DNA of 64,000 bases, from the NCBI GenBank assembly GCA_024138015.1, contig JAMXBB010000004.1, positions 76,416,363 through 76,480,362 of the forward strand, in the 5' to 3' direction. Positions 10,260 to 21,380 of this stretch are shown here, piece by piece; the stretch's first letter is position 1, and each line of letters starts with the position of its first letter. Below the pieces are notes generated by a model, which was given only the letters and a program-made list of their open reading frames with translations, searched no databases and was not told the DNA's origin. A program made the position numbers and the translations under genes. The stretch comes from Lumnitzera littorea. Taxonomy: Eukaryota > Streptophyta > Magnoliopsida > Myrtales > Combretaceae.

Positions 10260-11970
10260 CCTTGTTCAGTGTGACAGTTGAAAGATCCTCTAACTTCCTC
10301 TTGTTCGACAGAAGATCCTTGAGGAACTTCACGTACTTTGGCATCTACAATAAAACATCAACAAGAGATAAGTCCTAGTGAAGTTGTTTAAAAAGATCGA
10401 GGAATTTTTCAAATTACTTAGTTAGATTAAGGTAGTCTTGCTTAAGGCATTGCGGATATGAAATAGGTGGCTTGTACTCCTTCACTTTTGGTGGTTTTGC
10501 ACTCTCTTTTGATGTTAGCGGTTTTGAACTTTCTTTACCCTTGACCTCTACTTTTTTCTCAGCTACTTCCTTATCCTCCTTCTTCTTAACTTGCAATTTG
10601 GCCAATTTGATTCTCCAAGTTGTGGATGGAAGCTTCTTAGTTCCTTAAAGAGGCCTCTATTTGTTGTATTTAAGCCTCATTGGATTGAATATATTTTTCC
10701 AAGAGGCTTTCCAACTTCTTCTTTTAGGCAAGTGGGGGTGTTGCTTGTTGTTGAAATTCGGATGGGGGCAACTTTAGTTTTTGCTAGGGTTGATTCTTTA
10801 TCTACCATTGTTGGCCTTAACCTTGATTTTGACCACCCCATGATAAGTTGGGGTAGTCTCTCCACCCTAAGTTGTTGGTGTTGCTGTAAGGATTATACTA
10901 AGGTCTTGTAGGTTTCCCTAGAAAATCAACATGTTCTATCTGCTCATAGCCTATAATCCCCTCTTAGTTGAAGTTGTTGTGGTTAAATTGTGGTTATTGT
11001 GAACCAGTCAAGAGAGATTCAATTTTCTTACTCAAGATCTCCACCCGAGTAGCTAGAGACTGTATAACGTTAAGCTTAAGTACACCTGCGACTTTTTGCT
11101 TCCCCGTAGGATTCTCCTACTAGTAATTGTTCACAGCCATACCTTTTATCAAAGCTTGGACTTCCTCGAGCATCTTGGTATTAAGTGTACCTCTAGTTGC
11201 TGCGTCCATCATTTGCCTTATAAAAGGGTTGAGACCATTATAGAATGTTTGCATTTCCATCCAAAGAGGGAGCCCATGATGTGGACACCACTTGAACAAG
11301 TCCTTAAAGCACTTCCATGTGTTGTATAAGGTCTCACTCTCTATCTAGGCAAAAGATGAGATGTTGGCTCTAAGCTTTGCAGTTTTCGCGGGTAGAAAAT
11401 ATTTCTCAGAGAATTTTTCCACCAATGCATTCCAGGGTGTAATTGAATTCCTTACCAAGGAATTCAACCACTACTTAGCTCAGCTATGCAAGGAAAATGG
11501 AAAGAGGTGCAGCTGGATAGCATCATTAGTTGCTCCATTAATCTTGAAACTATCACATATTTCCAAAAAATTGGAAATATGTGCATTGGGATCTTCATCT
11601 TGGAGGTTGTCAAATTATACAAACTACTACACCATCTAAATCATGTTTGGCTTGATCTTGAACCTATTAGCTACAACAGTTGGCTGGTTAATGCAGGACT
11701 AGACACCGGTTAATGACAGTCGGGAGTAGTCCGACATGGTTTGATTATGTTTCCCATTATTGGTAAGCTCTCATGGTCAGATTCTTATTTTTCCACTTAA
11801 TCCTTAACTTCGCCCTCTAACAACTCTACTTCATCTTTCAATCTAATAGGAGATCCTTGGTTTATTGCCTCTACTATTTCTTTAATAGATAATTGCCTCA
11901 AATTACGTAAAGTTGTGCTCTCAATCTCAAGAACAATTATAATCAAATCCCTTGACTGGCTTCTTATCAT
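10260..11970 (-). pseudogene. E1 gag relic
   Basis: Starting at a possible ATG at 11970 and reading downwards through several stops and frameshifts, the large Gag of this group can be followed. It shows IKPNMI (about 11650), DEDPNAHISNFLEICD (about 11560-11607), AIQLHLFPFSL, KFSEKYFLPAKTAKLRA (about 11370-11420), HHGLPLWMEMQTFYNGLNP (about 11220-11280), IRQMMDAATRGTL (about 11185-11225), a coiled stretch LATRVEILSKKIESLL (about 11010-11060), and NQIGQIAS followed by a Lys/Glu-rich segment (10414-10605). Gag would form the virus-like particle. The frame is broken by TAG codons where Gln is expected. Protease follows immediately on the same strand. The small plus-strand reading frames across 10591-11713 are shadows of this gene. 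Confidence 0.85.
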
Positions 11971-12089
11971 GCACTATACCAAGGAAAATAGAAAATTTAT
12001 TTAAAGATCACACCTAGAAATAAAAAAAAAATCAAGAAAAAGAAAAAATGGTTAGATTAATTAATCTACTAGCTTTCTTAATATCAAAA

Positions 12090-12108
12090 GTCCCCAACAA
12101 TAGCACCA
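12090..12108 (-). promoter_or_regulatory. E1 primer-binding site, tRNA-Asp type
   Basis: The minus strand reads TGGTGCTATTGTTGGGGAC six bases inside the 5' LTR end. It differs from the tRNA-Asp-complementary primer site known from Tat/Athila elements only by changes expected from deamination of methylated cytosine. It fixes the LTR edge at 12115. Confidence 0.75.
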
Positions 12109-12114
12109 AAAACT

Positions 12115-13184
12115 TGATGTAGGCAAGTGTACCTATCAGTTTATAATATAGTAGATTAAGTCTATGTGTCAATCCCTTAGGAACTCTGACTACTAGTACT
12201 CACTAGGTCTCTCTTGTCTAACTGACAAATTAAATTTCAAGAAACATGAAGAAGTGAATCTAAATTATTGCTAAAACTAATTTAAAGATTAACTAAAATG
12301 CAATTCAAGAATTAGCAAGAAAACAATTCAATTGAAAATTAATTCAAGATTCAATGTTGTACCTATATCTTGCTTCACCTAGATCTAACATGTAATTTTT
12401 CTAAAGATAATCTAATTTTTTCTTTAATCTTTCTTGATTGGGAGAATTCTCTACTAAAGTTAATCACTTTTTTAAGCCAATTAATCATAACCCTAAAATA
12501 ACCTATTAGAAAAGAATACAAGACCTAAATATAAAAAATCTACTCATTACATATCACAAAATAGGAATCTAAAGACAAAGAGTAGAAAAAAATAGAAAGA
12601 AACATCATGAAATTTAAACAAAATTGAATCTCGAAATCTTTTCTTCTCCTAGCTTTCTTAATTGCTCTTGGCTTCAAAAACTCTATAAAGGTCATGCCAA
12701 AAAGTTCTTCTACCAAATAAACCCTAACAAGACTTTATATATAAAGAGCTAAAAAAAAAAAAAGGTCGATTGGATAAGGCATGATCAAGGATACAACCGT
12801 GTCTTTTGGTTGTGTACTTAATTGAGCTTCAAGTTTGTCTTCTTCTTTTTTTTAAAAAAAAATGGAAATGACATGACCAACGACATGATTGTATCTTTTG
12901 GTCATATCCTAGGCTATAACAGTAAAAAATCAGCTCCAATTTTGCTGAAAACTACACAGTCATGTTGTTTAGCTGTATCGATCTTCAAATCTTCAAAACT
13001 TGCTCATTTTAGCTTCGATTTGAGTGAAATTTGTTTCTATCTTCTTGTTTTCTCATGTAGATTGCTTCAAAACCTAGAAAACAAAATTTTACTCAATTAA
13101 GTATTATTATCTAAAAATAAACTCAAATTTCAAGCAAAATCATAAAAAATCATTAAATAAAATATGTATATTAGGAACTCATCA
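12115..13184 (-). repeat. E1 5' LTR
   Basis: A 1070-bp block runs from TGATGTAGGCAAGTGTACC on the left to GGAACTCATCA on the right. It pairs with 5193-6292. An internal deletion of about 290 bp lies near 12512. It abuts a chromovirus RT fragment at 13185 without a gap, so E1 probably inserted into that element, but the matching target duplication on the left is lost. Confidence 0.85.
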
Positions 13185-13417
13185 CTTCCATTCATCATAT
13201 GGCCTCATTCTGATTTAGTGGTAGCCAAATTTAAGGTCAATCTTACTAAAAACACAGGTGCCCCAACATGTCGTCAAGTTAGGGAATGGGATACCGATAC
13301 ATGATTGTAATTTTGTTGACAACTCAGTTGTCTACCATATCCTCGGAGTCCCATCTTCCTTTAGTGTAAGCAACATAAGGATTGCACATGGGCTTATTGC
13401 ACTTTAACCCACCAAAA
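13185..13417 (-). pseudogene. Chromovirus reverse transcriptase fragment (H-host)
   Basis: On the minus strand the fragment reads, with frame slips, SPCAILMLLTLKEDGT, then VVNKITIMYRYPIP, LDDMLGHL and SKIDLKFGYH*IRMRP. This covers RT blocks 1 to 3, including the first catalytic Asp (K-I-D-L). It is cut on the left by E1 and on the right by the 5' LTR of element A. Its strand and order match the minus-strand chromovirus whose gag and protease lie at 38297-40918. I infer it is the continuation of that outer element, although about 400 bp between protease and this RT start are missing. Confidence 0.75.
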
Positions 13418-14182
13418 TGTCAAGCTGTATTCAGAGCTAAGATGTCCCCCAACCTATTCTGAAATAGGTTAGTAATATTGAAGTCATCGAAAGGCTCAGG
13501 CTCTCCTGAGGCCTCTACCCTTAACACTAAGCACCATCCCTACCTCAGCACTTTAAGCACCAACTTTGCTCGAGCACTGTTTGAGTAAGTAGTGACCTGA
13601 TCCAAATTAGGTCAACTAAATCACCCAATCTGTCCGTTGTACATGTTGAGTCATACTTATTTTCGCAAGAGTTACTATATTTGTTCTTTCTCCCTTTTAT
13701 CAAAGCAACTAAGTAATAACCTACACATGTTCACCTAGCACATGATCTAAGGACATTCTCTTACAGATTCTTTTTGCATATTTATCAATTTTACCCTTTT
13801 TAGTATATACTAAGACTTTCTTGTACATTATTTTATAACTTACCCCTTTTGTCTTTTCCTATGTATAATCCTAGAGAAGCAAGTATATAAGCCTTTTCTT
13901 CTTATACACAGACACAACACTTGGCATATATTGAATTCATATATTTCCCTTTAAGAGCACATCTCTTCTTCTAACTCTTATCTATTCTCTTTAATAAGGA
14001 ATAGTCATTAGTGACACTAATCAATACTTGTACATCATATCAAATAAAGAGTAGGTCATGTTGGGTTCATTGGCGCATCATATCCAATAAGCTACTCGTA
14101 GGCTTTGTTAACCTTATTTTCATGTTTGTTTTCATTATGGTGCTTCTCCATATGTCTTAACCCCAAAGATGCATTAGCTTCA
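13418..14182 (+). repeat. Element A 5' LTR
   Basis: A 765-bp block starting TGTCAAGCTG and ending GCATTAGCTTCA matches the reverse complement of 25973-26752 along its whole length, for example AGACTTTCTTGTACATTATT against CAAACTTTCTTGTACATTAT. A TATATAA box lies at 13884-13890, followed by the presumed transcript start and a GAGCACATCTCTTCTTC block. A primer site follows immediately. Unlike the other chromovirus LTRs here it carries no PLTxxRA coding tail. Confidence 0.8.
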
Positions 14183-14183
14183 C

Positions 14184-14197
14184 TAGTATCAGCGCAC
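14184..14197 (+). promoter_or_regulatory. Element A primer-binding site, initiator-tRNA-Met type
   Basis: TAGTATCAGCGCAC lies one base past the 5' LTR. It matches the TGGTATCAGAGC-type site of plant chromoviruses with three changes in the first twelve bases. It sets the LTR end at 14182. Confidence 0.7.
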
Positions 14198-14590
14198 AGT
14201 TCTAACAAGTATGTGAAGTTGCAATGGAGTTTTATGTGTATGAGTTGTTGTTAGTAGCTATTTTATTCTCCTGTAACACTACAATGATAGTGTATGTTGT
14301 AGTTATGAGTACATGATTGAACTAATGTCAATGGGAATGTAATTATCATGAAGTGGGAGTGAATAGTGGAATGGTGGTTTGCATAGTATTTGCAGTGCTC
14401 TATTCTCCCTTGATTTTGATTGTGAATACAAAGCAAGTTGTGTTTCTAAGGTTGATGAGTATTGGAGTGTAACGTGTCTCCAATGCTTTTAGGTAGTAAT
14501 TAGAGTGTGTATTGCTAAGCTAGTCGGTTGAAGTAAGTTTTTGTGTGACTCTTGTTGTTTCAACTAAAGAATTAGTGTTTGTTAGTGAAG
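14198..14590 (+). other. Element A untranslated leader
   Basis: This is non-coding sequence between primer site and gag, of normal length for a chromovirus leader. No other signal was seen. Confidence 0.6.
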
Positions 14591-15930
14591 ATGTCAAATT
14601 CTAATATTTATGGTACTATTGGAAAAAGCGAAAGTTGTACTTAAGTTGGCTAAGGCCACCAAGGAAGCTATACCCTGAGGTCAACTGAGGACAAGCTCAA
14701 TAGACTCACTAACTTGGTAGAGAGTTTCGTGATTGCTATGAGAGATATTAGGCAACCTTCTCGAGATGAGTGGTAATAAGTCTGAGCTGATGATGTGCAC
14801 AGCCAAGATCATGGCTACTATAGCTGAACGAATCACCCAGTTTGACCTTTTCGAGTTAGAGAAGTAGATAGACCTACTCGACGAAGGCTAAAAATGGAAG
14901 AGATTGATGAAGTTGATGAAGAGATTAAGGAAGATGAGGAGGAGTATTATGAAGTCGAAAAGCGAGGATGCTAAGCCCTTTAAGGATTTACCGATGTTAA
15001 GGTCTAAATTCCGACCTTTACAGGTAGTAGAAACACAAATAAGTATTTAGATTAGGAAGAGAAGGTTGAAAGAGTGTTTAACTGTTATGGGTATGCCAAG
15101 GAAGTGAAGGTCCAATTCACTATCCTTGAGTTCTCTGGTTACACTACTATGTGGTGGAAAATTTTGAATGTGACCCAAATAGGAGACGAACCTCGAGGTG
15201 TGCAAACTTGGGAAGATATGAAAAGGTTATTGAGAGATAGATTTATTCCTATGTCATACTAGCAAGATACTTTCACAAAGTTGCAAGTGCTTTACTAGGG
15301 AAACAAAACTGTTGATGATTATGTCAAAAAATTCCAAATGCTGATGGTCTAAGCTAATGTAGATGAGCATGAAGCTCACATTGTATCGAGATTCATTTAT
15401 GGACTTAGGTATGAGATTTGCAACAATGTAAAAGTGTAGAGGTTCCATACATTAGAAGAGGCCATTAAAATTGTCTAGAGCTTTGAGAAACAAAGGAGAA
15501 GCACTCCATTCTGACCTAGTCTAAGCACTTCTCGAACTATTCCCTTACACTGAGTTAGTTAGTTAGAGTAGAGAAGGTCGACTTCAGCAAATGAGGCACT
15601 TGATCAACCTATTGATGGTCGAGGTGACCTATAGACCTAACCTGTTGATAAGCCAGTCAAGAGGAGATATGAGAAAGGACAGTCCCCTAGTTGTAAGACG
15701 AGTGAGGTGAAGTGTTTCAAGTGTTTAGGTTGTAGAGACATGGTTACCTAATGTCCTAACTAATGTGTTATGGTCCTTTACAATAAGAAGTAGGAAACAC
15801 TAATGAGAGTGAAGCCAAAAAGGAAGAGAAGGAGGCAAGAAGAGCTAAAGTAGAGACTGAAGAGGAAACCTGTGTCTATGATAACCAGGAAGAAGTGATG
15901 ACTTTGGTATTAAGGTAACTATTAAACCCA
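14591..15930 (+). pseudogene. Element A gag relic
   Basis: Gag begins at ATG 14591 (MSNSNIYGTIGKSESCT). The capsid-like domain is clearest at 15074-15480: VKVQFTILEFSGYTTMWWKI, LLRDRFIPMSY, then after a TAG, DTFTKLQVLY, VDDYVKKFQMLMV, and GLRYEICNNVKV followed by TLEEAIKIV. The nucleocapsid knuckle at about 15702-15755 reads CFKCLGCRDMVT*CPN, where the usual His of CX2CX4HX4C has become Asp. Stops are mostly TAG at expected Gln codons. Protease follows on the same strand. The protein would have packaged element RNA. It is inactive here. Confidence 0.85.
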
Positions 15931-16370
15931 ATGCCAAGCTCTAAAGAAGATCGGTAAGAGAACCTGTTCCACACTAAGTGTACGGTTAAGGGACAATTAT
16001 GCATAATTACAATAGATGGTGGAAGTTGCAAGAATGTAGTTGTGTAGATCTTAGTACAAGAATTAGGTCTACCAACCTTTAGGCATCCCTGACCTTACAA
16101 AATGCACTCATTGCATGACAAGGGAGCTTTGCACATGATTGAATAAGTGATTATACCATTCTCAATTGGGAACATCTATAAGGACAAGGTGGTTTATGAT
16201 TTGTGCCCATAGGAGCTTTACACTTATTGTTAGGTAGACTATGGTTGTTTGACCAACATGTTATATACAAAAACTATAAGAACACTTATGCCTTCACTAA
16301 GGACAGGAAGAAGATTGTGTTGCAGCCCATGATGCCAAGTCAGGTGAATGAAACTCATAATGAGCTCACC
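15931..16370 (+). pseudogene. Element A protease relic
   Basis: The reading ENLFHTKCTVKGQLC is followed by the active-site segment ITIDGGSCKNVVV (Asp codon near 16012), then LVQELGLPTF, PYKMHSLHDKGALHM, VIIPFSIGNIYKD and, after a frameshift near 16200, LLLGRLWLFDQHVIYKNYKN. This is the chromovirus aspartic protease, whose D-[GS]-G-S motif is intact. It lies between gag and RT. At least four stops and one frameshift disable it. The reading frame opening at 16203 carries its last third plus the RT linker. Confidence 0.85.
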
Positions 16371-17390
16371 CAAGATAGCAAGAGGAAAGCCTTAGTAATG
16401 AGCCGAAGAGAGCTCTCAACTGTTAAGAAGGATGATGCGCCTATGCTTTTGCTAATTAGAAGATTGTTAGAGTTGATAGACTTAGATAATATACTAGAGG
16501 AGGTCGGGAGGTTGGTTGATGAATTTTCTAACCTTTTCCCAGATGACCTACCTCGAGGACTACCTTTAGTCTGCAGCGTTGAGCAGTGTATTAATCTTTA
16601 CCTAGTGCTACCTTATCGAAGAGACTTGCTTATGAAATGAATCTTGAGCATGCTGCTAAGCTAAAAAAGCAAGTGGATGAGCTCATAAAGTGAGTGTATG
16701 TAAGGGAGAGCATGAGCCTTGTGTTATGCATGCCCTACTCATCCCCAAGAAAGATGGCTCATGGTACATGAGCATCGATAGCCGAGCTATCAATCGAATC
16801 ATTGTCAACTATAGATATCCTATATCAAGGTTTGATGACATGTTGGATGAGCTTCATGGTACCAGAGTGTTTTCAAAGATTGATTTGCGAAGTGGCTACA
16901 TCAAATTCGCTTGAGACCTGGTGATGAGTAGAAGACTGCATTCAAGATAAGGCATAGTCTCTAAGAGTGGTTAGTCATGCCATTCAGACTTACTAATGCA
17001 CCAAACACATTCGCGAGACTCATAAACCATGTAACAAGACTGTTGATCAGAAGATGCGTAGTCATGTACTTTGATGACATACTTGTATATAGCTTTAATC
17101 TAGCCAATAGAGCATCTTTGAGCTATTTTTTATATACTTCGTGCTAAGAAAATATTTGAAAATCTAAAGAAGTACACATTTTACCAATGCGAAGTTGTCT
17201 TTGTTGGTTATGTAGTGTTAAGAGATGGAATCAGAGCTAATGAGGGAAAAGTTTGAGTTGTCTTGGAGTAGCCTACACCAAAGAATGTTATTTAGGTTTG
17301 AAGCTTTCATGGCCTTACTTCTTTTTACATAAGTTTTATCAAGAACTTTAATACCATTGCCGCTCCCTTACCAGATTAACAAGGAACAAT
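16371..17390 (+). pseudogene. Element A reverse transcriptase relic
   Basis: The linker (LVDEFSNLFPDDLPRGLP, about 16510) leads into RT: LIPKKDGSWYMSIDSRAINR (about 16740), NYRYPISRFDDMLDELHG, and FSKIDLRSGY (about 16871-16900), which keeps the first catalytic Asp. The box MYFDDILVYSFNLA (17064-17105) keeps the YxDD motif. The thumb and connection follow with VFVGYVVLRDGIRANEGKV (about 17200) and GLTSFYISFIKNFNTIAAPL (about 17310). Frame changes near 16640, 16915 and 17000 break it. The enzyme would have copied element RNA to DNA. RNase H follows directly. Confidence 0.9.
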
Positions 17391-17560
17391 AAAGGATTCC
17401 ACTGGAATGAACAAGTTGAGAAGACCTTTAATGAGATCAAGGAGAAATTGACCTTTTCTCCTATCACTGAAGTGTGATGCTTGAGGCATCAACATCAATG
17501 CAGTCCTAATGCAAGAGCGCTATCCTATTGCTTGCCACAACAAGAAGCTTAGTGGTGTCG
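17391..17560 (+). pseudogene. Element A RNase H, first part
   Basis: FHWNEQVEKTFNEIKEKLT leads to KCDA*GININAVLMQE and HNKKLSGV, the start of the plant gypsy RNase H domain with its first acidic residue (the Asp of KCDA) present. Solo LTR B interrupts the domain after LSGV. The reading resumes at 18955. Confidence 0.85.
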
Positions 17561-18954
17561 TGATGGGGTGAATACCACTTTAATAGGTAAATATACTTAG
17601 TCAAGTTATAGTATAGATTAAAACAAATGCTGAGTCCAAGTGTTGATACTATGAGGAACCAATTATGTAAGTATATCTAATTATTTTTAGCAATAATGCC
17701 CATAAATTATTCAATTACCTAATTTCTCACAATAGAAGATTTAATAAATTAAACTAAAGATAGAAACTAAAGATTACAATGAAATAAAAAAATTAAACTA
17801 GCAATAGAAATAAATAAATTAAAACAATTAACTAACAACAAAATAATTAAACAACATAAGAACATCAAAATATCATAAGAACATAAACTAATTAATCAAG
17901 AAATAACATTTTCCTTAGCAATTCTTTATTGTTGTTTACTTCCTAGTTTTAGGGGATCATTCAATCTTTATTGCTTTATTGAACCATGGAGATTCTTAAG
18001 CCTATTCCTATGGAACTCGGATTCTAAATTAATTGGAATTGTGTCTCTGGCTAATTCCTAACCCTAAAACCGTTTCTACTCGAATCGCTTCTAAATAGAA
18101 TGTTCCAAGATTGCATGAAGCACTTGGATCTCGCTATTGAGTTGCCATGATCTAGAAAGATTCAATACCTAATCTCTCAGCGTACTCAATCTCTTCTTAT
18201 TACACTTGTTTGTTTATTATAAGCCTCGAGACTCTACAGTAAACTCATATATCAAATTAACAGTTAGGATAATATTAATTCAATCACAATAAAAATGATA
18301 TAATCAGATCACAATAAGCAAAATCATAGATTAAATTTCATAAATAAAGACCACCTTTTAAATATAGGGTTTAACAACGATTTATTAAGTTATTGAAAGA
18401 AAGACATGGAAACTAAAAGAAAAGAAAAGTAATGGAGAAGCCCCCTTGTAATTCTAAAACCTACAAACTAATGCTCAAGGGGCTCTCTTTGTAATCTTAG
18501 GTTTAAAAGTTTAATTATAAGCAATGGACCTAAGATTGCAAAAAAAAAAAATCTAACAAAAATAAAAGATTAGAAATTGTGATAACTCCATACCTGAGAT
18601 ACATAAACATGGTTATTGGACATAGTCTTGCTCTTTATACGAAACTTCAGAATTCAAAAGAAATTCTTTATGAGAGGTTCACGAGTAGGGACTACGGGCA
18701 TGGTATTCAACCATGATCTCTATTAGCCATTTGTTCTTACTTTAAATTTCTTTGCTTCACTCTTTTATCCATGCTTTTACTCCAATTAAGCTTGAAATCA
18801 CCTAAGAATCCTTCAAAACTTCTTGAAGTACTCCTAGAGTCTTTGAAAACAATAAATAAATAAATAAAGCTTAAAATAACACAAAATGAACAAGAATAAA
18901 GTCTAAATCAGCTCGAAATGACCATAGAAAATATACGTTAATTTTGTGTCATCA
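17561..18954 (-). mobile_element. Solo LTR B, Tat-like, inside the RNase H of A
   Basis: A 1394-bp block bounded by TGATGGGGTG and GTGTCATCA interrupts the RNase H frame of A exactly between HNKKLSGV and LNYFMYEKELYSL. On the minus strand it starts TGATGACACAAAATTAACG and has the A/T-rich, poly-T-containing body known from Tat-group LTRs. The fragment at 42300-43431 is related in the opposite orientation. Flanking 5-mers TGTCG and TGCTA are not identical, so the target duplication has decayed or the edge is off by a few bases. There is no internal region, hence solo LTR. Confidence 0.75.
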
Positions 18955-19168
18955 TGCTACCCTGAATTACTTTATGTATGAGAAAGAGTTGTACTCTCTC
19001 TTTCGAGCTCTTATAATATGACATCATTATTAACTACCTTGAGAGTTTGTGATTTACATAAACCATGAGTCCTTCAAACACCTTGGAAGCCAAAACAAGC
19101 TCTTAAAGAGACAAGCTAAGTGGCTAAAGTTTGTGGAATGTTTTTCCTATGTAATTAAGCACAAGAAG
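18955..19168 (+). pseudogene. Element A RNase H, second part
   Basis: It continues the domain broken by LTR B: LNYFMYEKELYSLFRAL (18962-19012), EFVIYINHESFKHLGSQNKL (about 19039-19098), and KWLKFVECFSYVIKHKK, ending at 19168. In most copies the INHES segment is a TDHES-like block, and the Thr-Asp is changed here. Element C then interrupts. The sequence that continues this frame (KKGSANVVVDALS) is found not to the right of C but on the minus strand at 37444 downwards, which is the main evidence for the inversion. Confidence 0.9.
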
Positions 19169-20051
19169 TGATACGCCATGCCAAGAGCAGACAAGGGTGA
19201 CCATATTGAGGTGGGTTCAAGCTTACAGAAAGCTTGAAATACAAGGATGGAAATGTGCGAGGATAAAGAAATAAACAAGCAAATATCAATCCGCTCTAAG
19301 GATATTATGCATTAAGGAACTACCAAAGGCTCACAGAGTGAACTTGTAATGAACGAGCTAACTCAGTGAGGGTACTCACTATTTGGCTTTGCTTAAAAGT
19401 TAGGATAAGAGTGAAATAACCAAGAAAACAAAGAGCAATACTCACGAAAAGAGAAATATATTCAATATTAGATGATGTTGCAGCTACATATTATAAAAGG
19501 GTACTTATACTCGAAAGTTAGGGCATCCTACTTAAAAATGGAAAAGACAAAAAGGATATTGCCTATAAGAAGTAATGTACAAGGAATAATAAAGGGTATA
19601 AATGAAAAATAAAAAAAATTAGTGATTGGTGTGATAAATCCTTTCACATGGGGGTCGAACACATGGCAATTGGTTCTTAGGCTACTTCAGGCAGAAACAA
19701 ACAGATTGTACAATCAGGTTAAGAGTCGCCAAGTAGAGGTGCTGAGTAGACTTAAGGACCTTTTGAGGAGATGTTGTCTTAGATGTGTCTTGGGGTTCTT
19801 GGCTAGTGATTAGTATTGGCAGAGTAGAGTTGACTTTAGGACTGACTGACCAGTTAGAGGAATGTAAGTCGGGTCAGCATATGATGGTTGATAGAACTAA
19901 AACAGCTTGGCTTGGCAAATGAAATTGTTCGATAGTAAAGTTTAACTCAGCCTCGATTAGGGTTAGCTGGAGCAAGAGAATCCACTTTGTTAGTCCTTTA
20001 AGACTTTAAGCTTAAGCTTAAGTTAAGAGTCCAATTGTCTAATTCCCATCA
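19169..20051 (-). repeat. Element C 3' LTR
   Basis: It is bounded by TGATACGCCATGCC and TTCCCATCA and matches 24893-25791. Read on the minus strand it starts TGATGGGAATTAGACAATTG, which translates in the pol frame into the conserved tail (GPLTxAxA-like, decayed). A TATA-type box lies near 19500-19512 on the minus strand. A stem-loop AAGCTTACAGAAAGCTT lies at 19219-19235. Confidence 0.9.
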
Positions 20052-20070
20052 TCTCTTTTAGGTTATTTTG
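20052..20070 (-). promoter_or_regulatory. Element C polypurine tract
   Basis: The minus strand reads AACCTAAAAGAGA directly before the LTR start TGATGGGAATT. It is equivalent to AACCCGAAGGGAA in element G and AACCTAATAGGGA in D. Confidence 0.7.
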
Positions 20071-21380
20071 GATTTGGGATCAAATCTAGTTGGTCTTCAC
20101 TCAATTCTCCTTTAGGTCAACAGGTGTTGAGTTCGACAACATTGAAAATGTTAAAAACTCCATAGTCTTCAGGTAGTTCTAGCTGATAAGCATTATCATT
20201 GATCTTCTAGAGTATTCTGAAAGGACCTTCAACTTGGGCAAACAACTTACTTTTTCTTCTCCTTGCTCAAGTGTAGACATACTAAATCGCTAGGCTGATA
20301 GTGCACTATCCTACTTCCTTTGCCTTTCTCTCTCAATTTATTGGCCAACTTAGTCAATTTGCTAGGTAACCTTCAGGTAAATCTGCTATAGAGACTATTC
20401 TCAAGCTCTTATGTCAAGGTCTTTTTGCTTGGGCATGGGTATTGGAGTGTAATCAAGGGGTAACTTTGGGTTAATGCAATAGATGACTTCAAAGGGTGTT
20501 TGTTTGGTGGTGTCATGTACTGTACACTTGTAAGCAAATTCCACCATAGGCAAACAAACGTCCTAATCAGCTAAGTTCTTCCCTACTACAGCTCAAAGTA
20601 GTGACCTTAAAGTATGGTTGACTACCTTTGTTTGGCCATCCATTTGGGGGTGATAGGAAATACTAAAGAGTAGTTTAGTCCCCATATGACGCCAAAGTCC
20701 TCCAGAAATGACTCAGAAACTTTAGATCTCTATCTGATACCATAATCCTCGATACATAGTGCAAGCAAATAATCTCCTACAAAAAGAGAAAAGCACTAAC
20801 CGAAGCATCACTAGTTTTGAGCAAGACACAAAGTGTGTCATCTTATTGAATCTATCCACAACAACCATAACAAAGTCTTTGCCTCAAGTAGTTCATGATA
20901 ACCTAAGTACAAAATCCATGCTTAACTCAATCCAGGATTTGGATGGGTTAAGCAAAGGCATTGCTTTCCTTTATTCAACTCAGCACTTGGCCTGCTTGCA
21001 AGTAGCACAATTCTCAACAATCTGATGTGCATCTCGTTGTATCTTAAGCCAAAAGAATCTTTCATTAAACAACTCATATGTTTGCCTCTCCCTAAAATGT
21101 CCAGAAAGCCTACCAGAATGAGCTTCTTTAACAAGTAGTTCTCTCAAAGACTAGGTCGGCACACATAGCTTGCTTTCCTAAAATAGATACCCATCTTCCA
21201 TGTGATAGTCATCCATTGTTCTTCCTTTAGAACATCGTCCAAATATAGGACCAAAATAGGGTTCTTGAGGATATTATTCTTTAATGCTCATAAATCCCAA
21301 GAGTCTCATCTGTAGTTCGGTTAGAAGAACATCTCAGTGTGATAAGGCATCAAGAACCACATAGGTCTTACCCTGTTTAT
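20071..21380 (-). pseudogene. Element C integrase relic
   Basis: From 21380 downwards the frame shows DDYHMEDGYLF, LRELLVKEAHSGRLSGHF (about 21120-21165) and the zinc-binding end IVENCATCKQAK (about 20990-21025). The catalytic core has MDFVLRLS (first Asp, about 20905-20925), VVDRFNKMTHFVSC, and VSDRDLKFLSHFWRTL (second Asp, about 20695-20745). The third acidic residue is lost, because GQTKVVNHTLR has Lys where Glu is required. The C-terminal part has KINDNAYQLELPEDYGV (about 20155-20210), the GPY/F-domain end of plant chromoviruses. Integrase would insert element DNA. Several stops and a frameshift disable it. Confidence 0.9.

Larger units (their letters stand above)
5193..13184 (-). mobile_element. 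Element E1: Tat/Athila-like LTR element with gag and protease but no pol
   Basis: Two related LTRs in the same orientation (about 5193-6292 and 12115-13184) enclose, on the minus strand, a primer-binding site, a gag relic, a retroviral-type protease relic and a non-coding 3' region of about 3.5 kb ending in a polypurine tract. Between protease and the 3' LTR I looked for RT (YxDD), RNase H and integrase motifs and found none. The large Gag, the D-L-G-A-S protease and the tRNA-Asp-type primer site are known of plant Tat/Athila elements. The left LTR lacks roughly its first 560 bp relative to the right one, and the right LTR lacks about 290 bp that the left retains. No target duplication can be tested because the left edge is truncated. 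Confidence 0.8.

Noticed and set aside
10591..11713. Plus-strand reading frames of 75 to 106 codons
   Set aside because: They lie antisense to the E1 gag relic, whose minus-strand reading shows family motifs in order. They are shadows.
17556..18959. Perfect target duplication for solo LTR B
   Set aside because: TGTCG on the left and TGCTA on the right do not match. The insertion is supported by the interrupted RNase H frame instead.
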